NCBI RefSeq assembly: GCF_002198665.1 | Contig: NZ_MWLM01000064.1 | Span: forward strand, 43,997 to 107,996 | Reading direction: 5' to 3' | DNA: 64,000 nt | DNA from: Novosphingobium sp. B 225 | Lineage (GTDB): Bacteria; Pseudomonadota; Alphaproteobacteria; Sphingomonadales; Sphingomonadaceae | Shown: positions 59,138 to 64,000 of the stretch, piece after piece | Layout of the letters: every line of letters begins with the position of its first letter | How positions within the stretch are numbered: position 1 is the stretch's first letter | Notes under the pieces: model-generated | Seen by the model: the letters and a program-made list of their open reading frames with translations, nothing else | Databases searched by the model: none | Told to the model about the DNA's origin: nothing | Program-made: the position numbers and the translations under genes

Positions 59138-60007
59138 ATGGTGCTCAGTGGCAAAAGAGTTTTTTCCGAAACATTCCGGATTGTGAAGGAACGCTTCGGC
59201 GCGTTGCTCGGGATCTGGGGGGTGTACTTTGGAATGCAGCTCGCGCTGTTCGCGGTATTCGGTTTGATGATCGGGTCAGCGGTGCTGTCCGGGTTCGCCG
59301 GGGCAGACCCGCAACAGTCGCCGGGGGCCGGGCTTGGTGCAGGAATGATCATCGGGGTGATCCTGTTCTACCTGGCCTATCTGCTCGTGATCATGGCCCA
59401 ATACGGCGCAATGACTTCTGCCGCATCGCCCTTGCAGCAACCCACGTTCGGGGATGCGCTGAAGGACGGATTGCGCTCGGCACCGACAATGCTGGGGGTC
59501 ATCGTGCTTTTGGGTATCGGCTATGTGATCGGCGCCATGGTGATCGGTTTGATTTCCGCCGCATTGGTTGCGGCTTTGGGCAGTGCCGGAGGATTGGTGG
59601 TCGGTCTGGCGATGCTTGCCGCCGCAATCTATATGTTCAGCCGTCTGGTGGTGCTGCTGCCGGTTGCGGCGGTGGAACGGATCGGCAATCCGATTACCGT
59701 CATTTCGCGCACCTGGTCGCTTACTGCGGGCAATGTGTTCAAGATCATCCTGATCAACATTGTCATGATCGTCATGGTGGTCATTGTGGCCGGGCTGGCG
59801 ATTGCCCCGGCCATGGGATCGTTTGCCGAGCTGAACCAGACGATCCAGAGCGGTGGAGCGCCCAGTTTCGCCGGGATGGGGCTGACATTTTTGCTGATGC
59901 TGGTGGCCGGGATCATCTTCGCGATCTTCGGTGCGGCCTTGCAGGCGGCGATCCATGCCGAACTGGCGGGGGACAGCGCAACCAACCTTGATCAGACCTT
60001 TGCCTGA
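59138..60007 (+). CDS. Multi-pass membrane protein (glycerophosphodiesterase-membrane-domain-like)
   Basis: A 289-residue protein with about six membrane helices, including LGIWGVYFGMQLALFAVFGL, AGMIIGVILFYLAYLLVIMA, APTMLGVIVLLGIGYVIGAM and KIILINIVMIVMVVIVAGL. The N-terminal LSGKRVFSETFRIVKERFGA, before the first helix, and VERIGNPITVISRTWSLTAG before helix five resemble membrane proteins of the GPDPase-membrane type. No catalytic motif is visible. ACAGGGGGTGGCT precedes the ATG at 59138. It is isolated between a hairpin and a convergent ABC permease gene. Confidence 0.78.
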   Translation: MVLSGKRVFSETFRIVKERFGALLGIWGVYFGMQLALFAVFGLMIGSAVLSGFAGADPQQSPGAGLGAGMIIGVILFYLAYLLVIMAQYGAMTSAASPLQQPTFGDALKDGLRSAPTMLGVIVLLGIGYVIGAMVIGLISAALVAALGSAGGLVVGLAMLAAAIYMFSRLVVLLPVAAVERIGNPITVISRTWSLTAGNVFKIILINIVMIVMVVIVAGLAIAPAMGSFAELNQTIQSGGAPSFAGMGLTFLLMLVAGIIFAIFGAALQAAIHAELAGDSATNLDQTFA

Positions 60008-60017
60008 TTGACCGGTC

Positions 60018-60041
60018 GGGGGCTCGCACCAGCGGGCCCCC
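60018..60041. terminator. GGGGGC/GCCCCC hairpin between convergent genes
   Basis: A six-base stem (60018-60023 and 60036-60041) with a 12-base loop lies in the 40-bp space between the convergent membrane-protein and permease genes. It may act as a bidirectional terminator. Confidence 0.4.
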
Positions 60042-60047
60042 GCCGCG

Positions 60048-62560
60048 TCACAATTCGCGCAGCGCCTGCGCCGGTTTCGCCCGCAGCAGCGGCACCGAAC
60101 CGGCCAGTGCAAAAGCGATCACCATGGCCAGTCCTGCGCCCAGCACGGCCAGCACGGTGCCCCAGGCGGGCAGCCATTCAAATTCGAACAGCTGGACCAC
60201 CACCAGCCAGGCAAGCCCGCTGCCCAAGGCCAGCGAAACGCCTGCCAGCAGCAGCGCCAGCAGGCCATATTCGGCCAGCTGCAGCAGCAGCAATTGCCGC
60301 CGGCTAGCCCCCAGCACGCGCAAGATCACATTGTCGTAAAGCCGGCTTGCCCGCGCCGCAGCGATTGCGCCCAGCAGCACCGCTATCCCCGCCAGCACCG
60401 CAACCGATGCGGCAGCCAGGATCGCGGTGGAGACTTGCCCAAGCAGCTCACGCGCCTGTTTCAGCACCCCGCCAACCTCGATCACCGAGCTGGAGGGGAA
60501 CTGACGGATCAGGGTTTGCAGCAAGCCAGTCTTGTCCGATCCCGCCCGCAAATTGATCGTTGCCGCCATATTGTGCGGCGCATCGGAAATGGCGTTGGGT
60601 GAATAGACCAGCACATAGTTGAAGCCCATCGTATCCCAATCGATCCGCCGCAGCGAAGCGATCCGGGCGGTGCGTTCCACCCCCAGCAGGCCGATTGTCA
60701 CCATGTCCCCCAATTTGAGGTCCAGCGACGTAGCCAGCCGCTCATCAATCGAAACCAGCGGTTCGCCGGCATAGCCGCGCGGCCACCATTTTCCGGCGGT
60801 GATCGAATTGCCTTCGGGCAGATCTTCGGAATAGGTCAGCCCGCGTTCGCCGCGCAGCGCCCAGGCTTCATCCGGGATCACTTTCAGATCGGCCACACGG
60901 GTCATCGTCTGCTCTGGTCCATAGGCCAGGATTGCCCCGCGCATGGCCGGGACCAGCCGCATCCGCGCACCGGGTTCGGCCGCGGCGACGCTTTGCTTGA
61001 AGGCTTCGGCGCGGTCCTTGGGAACGTCGAGCACGAAATAGTCCGGCGCCTTTTGCGGCACCCGCGCAGCGATATTGGCGTCCAGGCTTGATTGCACCGC
61101 TGCCAGCAGCACAAACGCGGACAGGCCAAACCCCAGCGCCGTCACCAGCGCCCCGGTCTGCACCGAAGGGCGGTGCAGGTTGGCCAATGCCAGCCGCAGC
61201 AGCGGGCTGCGCGGACGCGGTGCGCGCTGCGCCGCCCAGCGGATCGACCAGCCTAGTGCGCCCAGCAGACCCAGCAGCGCTGCGGCGCCTGCCAGAAACA
61301 ATGCGCTGACCATCGGCTGCGCTGCCGTTGCCATGGCCAGCGCGGCAATCGCCACCACGCCCAGTCCCACCGGCACCAGCGCTTCACGCGCCGCGCCGCC
61401 CAGCGGGCTGACTCGTGCCCGGAACAGGGCCATGGCCGGGAACCGCCGGGCCGCCAGCAGTGGCGGCGCGGCAAAGACCAGCGCAACCAGCAGGCCATAG
61501 GCGCTGGCCTGTGCCAGTGCCGCCCAGTCCAGCACCAGACCCGGTGCAACCGGCAGCAGCTGGCCCAGCGCCATGGCGAACAGCGGCGTTACCATCACGC
61601 CCGCGACCAGCCCCAGGCCCGCACCCAGCGCGGCCGCGCTGGCGATCTGCAGCAGATAGATCCGCGCAATATCGCCGCTGGTTGCGCCCAGCACCTTGAA
61701 CGTCGCAATGCTGCCGCGCCGTGCTTCAAGATAGCTCGACACGCCGCCGCCAATCCCGATCCCGGCGATGACCAGCGCGGCCAGGCCAACCAGCACCAGA
61801 AATTCGCCCATCCGCGTGACAAAGCGTTCGGCCCCCGGGGCGGCCTTGTCGCGCTGGCGATAGCTGAACCCGGCGGCGGGGTAGCGCGCCTTCAGCGCAT
61901 CGATTGCCGCCACCGGCTCTCCGCCCGGGGGCAGCAGCACGCGATAGCGCGCGCGGAACATCGCCCCCGGCTGGGTCAGCCCGGCGCTGGCCGGAAAGCT
62001 TTCCGCCACGATCACCGGCGGGCCCAGCGCAAAGCCTTCGGACAAGCGGTCTGGTTCGCTGGCGATGATCCCGCTGACAGTCAGGGGCTGGCCGCCAATT
62101 GCAAAGCTGTCGCCGCGCTTTACCCCCAGCCGCGCGGCGGCATCGGGAGAAAGCCAGGCTTGCCCCTGGGCCGGAGCACCGACCTGACGGCCATCGTCCA
62201 ATGCAAGCCGCCCGACCAGCGGCCAGGCGGCGTCCACCGCCTTGAGTTCAACCGGGGATGCCAGCGCGCCATGGGTAGCCATGGCCTGCAGCCGGACCCC
62301 GCCAGACAGCTTGCCCAGCGCGGCAAAGGCCTGACGCTCTTCGGCGCTGGCCAGCCGCTGCCAGACTTCGATCTGCACGTCTCCGCCCAGGATCGATTGT
62401 CCGCGCCCTTTCAGCTCGCGTTCGATCGCCCCGGTCAAAGTGCCGATCGCCGCCAGCGCGCCGACGCCCAGGAACAGGCAGGCCAGCAACAGCCGCAGCC
62501 CCCGGAACCGCGCGGACAGATCGCGCCGGGCAATGCGCCAGGCCGTGGACCAGGGAAGGG

Positions 62561-62564
<4 letters not shown>
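60048..62564 (-). CDS. ybbP: ABC transporter permease, YbbP/FtsX-like
   Basis: An 838-residue permease with two FtsX-like modules. The N-terminal helix LRLLLACLFLGVGALAAIGT is followed by a large periplasmic domain (VQIEVWQRLASAEERQAF). Then come helix groups (EFLVLVGLAALVIAGIGIGG, IASAAALGAGLGLVAGVMV), a second periplasmic domain and C-terminal helices (ILAAASVAVLAGIAVLLGAI, GTVLAVLGAGLAMVIAFALA). The ATG overlaps the ATPase stop. The arrangement with a divergent tesA matches the ybbA-ybbP-tesA locus of proteobacteria; lipoprotein or lipid-related transport is a usual guess. Confidence 0.9.
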
Positions 62565-63250
<686 letters not shown>

Positions 63251-63293
63251 GCGGGCAAGAGGCCTTAGCTGGGAGGGCAAGGAGATTTCAGGC

Positions 63294-64000
63294 ATGAGAT
63301 GGAAGCACAAGGCCGCAGTTGCAACCCCCCTGGGTCTGGCTCTGGCGATGACAGCCTTGCTTGCGGCCTGCGGGCAAGGGTCTGCCCCGGCTGCTCCTGC
63401 CAGTGACAGCGCGGGCCCGCCCAGTGCCGAACTGCCGGTGATGGGCCCCGCGGTGCCGATGGTGGCGCTGGGGGACAGCCTGTTCGCGGGCTATGGTCTG
63501 GAACCGGGGCAAAGCTATCCCGCGCATCTGGAAAAAGCGCTGCGGGCGCGCGGGATCAATGCGCAGATCATGAACGCCGGGGTTTCGGGCGATACCACCG
63601 CGGGCGGCCTCGCGCGGCTGGACTTCACGCTCAACAGCCAGAAACAGCCCCCTGCGCTGGTGCTGATCAGCCTGGGCGGCAATGATCTGCTGCGCGGCCT
63701 GCCGCCCGAACAGACCCGCGCCAACCTTGACGCGATCCTGACCAAATTGGATCAGCGCAAGATTCCCGCAGTGCTGATGGGCATGCTGGCCCCGCCCAAT
63801 CTGGGGCCGGAATACCGGACCCGGTTCGATGCGATCTATCCCGCGCTGGCGAAACAGCACAAGGCTGCGCTGGTGCCGTTCTTCCTCCAGCCGGTGATGG
63901 GCAAGCCCGAACTGATCCAGCAAGACCATATCCACCCGACCGTGCAGGGCATCGACCTGATGGTGGCGGCGACGGTGGAGCAAGTGGCAGGGCTGACGGA
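63294..64000 (+). CDS. tesA: TesA-like SGNH lipase/arylesterase lipoprotein (3' end beyond window)
   Basis: The first 235 residues of an SGNH hydrolase. A lipoprotein signal with lipobox LAAC (about residues 22-25) precedes the mature protein. Block I is ALGDSLFAGYG with the nucleophile Ser, block II has Gly in NAGVSGDTTAGG, block III is SLGGNDLLRG, and block V DHIHPTVQG contains the catalytic Asp and His. AAGGAG lies ten bases before the ATG. It is divergent from the ybbA-like ATPase. The stop is not in the window. Thioesterase, lysophospholipase or arylesterase activity would fit. Confidence 0.92.
   Translation, partial: MRWKHKAAVATPLGLALAMTALLAACGQGSAPAAPASDSAGPPSAELPVMGPAVPMVALGDSLFAGYGLEPGQSYPAHLEKALRARGINAQIMNAGVSGDTTAGGLARLDFTLNSQKQPPALVLISLGGNDLLRGLPPEQTRANLDAILTKLDQRKIPAVLMGMLAPPNLGPEYRTRFDAIYPALAKQHKAALVPFFLQPVMGKPELIQQDHIHPTVQGIDLMVAATVEQVAGLT

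Overview
The window looks like chromosome of a GC-rich sphingomonad-type alphaproteobacterium (Novosphingobium, Sphingobium or a relative). This rests on the gene families (a dense steroid-degradation locus, a TonB-dependent receptor, TypA, RarA, PadR) and on short palindromic repeats of the type scattered through sphingomonad genomes. The genus cannot be fixed from the sequence alone. No IS element, integrase or CRISPR array was seen.

Region 1 (1-21.1 kb) is a steroid-nucleus catabolic locus made of two divergent operons around a 181-bp promoter region (5177-5357). The leftward operon holds hsaA, hsaD, hsaE, hsaG, hsaF and the start of a 3-ketosteroid-dehydrogenase-like flavoprotein. The rightward operon holds an SDR, hsaC, ipdA, ipdB, a crotonase, ipdC, an echA20-like gene, two ACADs, a fadA6-like thiolase, an SDR, two more ACADs (the second fadE30-like), an ipdF-like SDR, a MaoC-like gene, a ketosteroid isomerase and a fadD3-like ligase. 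Most of its start and stop codons overlap. Together these would aromatise and open ring A, remove the two-carbon and three-carbon products, activate the remaining HIP (C/D-ring) acid with CoA and open rings C and D. The flavin reductase partner of HsaA, the 9-alpha-hydroxylase KshAB and a KstR-type regulator are not in the window.

Region 2 (21.2-43.2 kb) is an accessory redox region: two old-yellow-enzyme/dienoyl-CoA-reductase-like flavo-FeS proteins, three extra NTF2-fold proteins, a sugar-isomerase-like TIM barrel, an SDR without its catalytic Tyr, a Baeyer-Villiger monooxygenase, a luciferase-like flavin monooxygenase, a cytochrome b561-YceI fusion with a separate YceI, a periplasmic sulfatase, two related LuxR-type regulators, a luxE-luxC-luxR operon opposite an aldehyde dehydrogenase, and a DUF3237 protein. 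Three promoter regions share a near-palindrome, TARCCC-N4-GGGYTAT, which suggests a local regulon.

Region 3 (43.2-64 kb) is mostly housekeeping: tRNA-Thr, rarA, padR with its palindrome, small DUF proteins, a glycosyltransferase, a glycine-zipper protein, typA, a TonB receptor, a membrane protein, and the divergent ybbA-ybbP-like ABC genes and tesA. It is interrupted by one very large gene (49855-54087) encoding a SIR2-like, degenerate STAND/NTPase and TPR protein, a candidate single-gene anti-phage system.

Three families of palindromic repeats recur. One copy lies in frame inside an acyl-CoA dehydrogenase gene.
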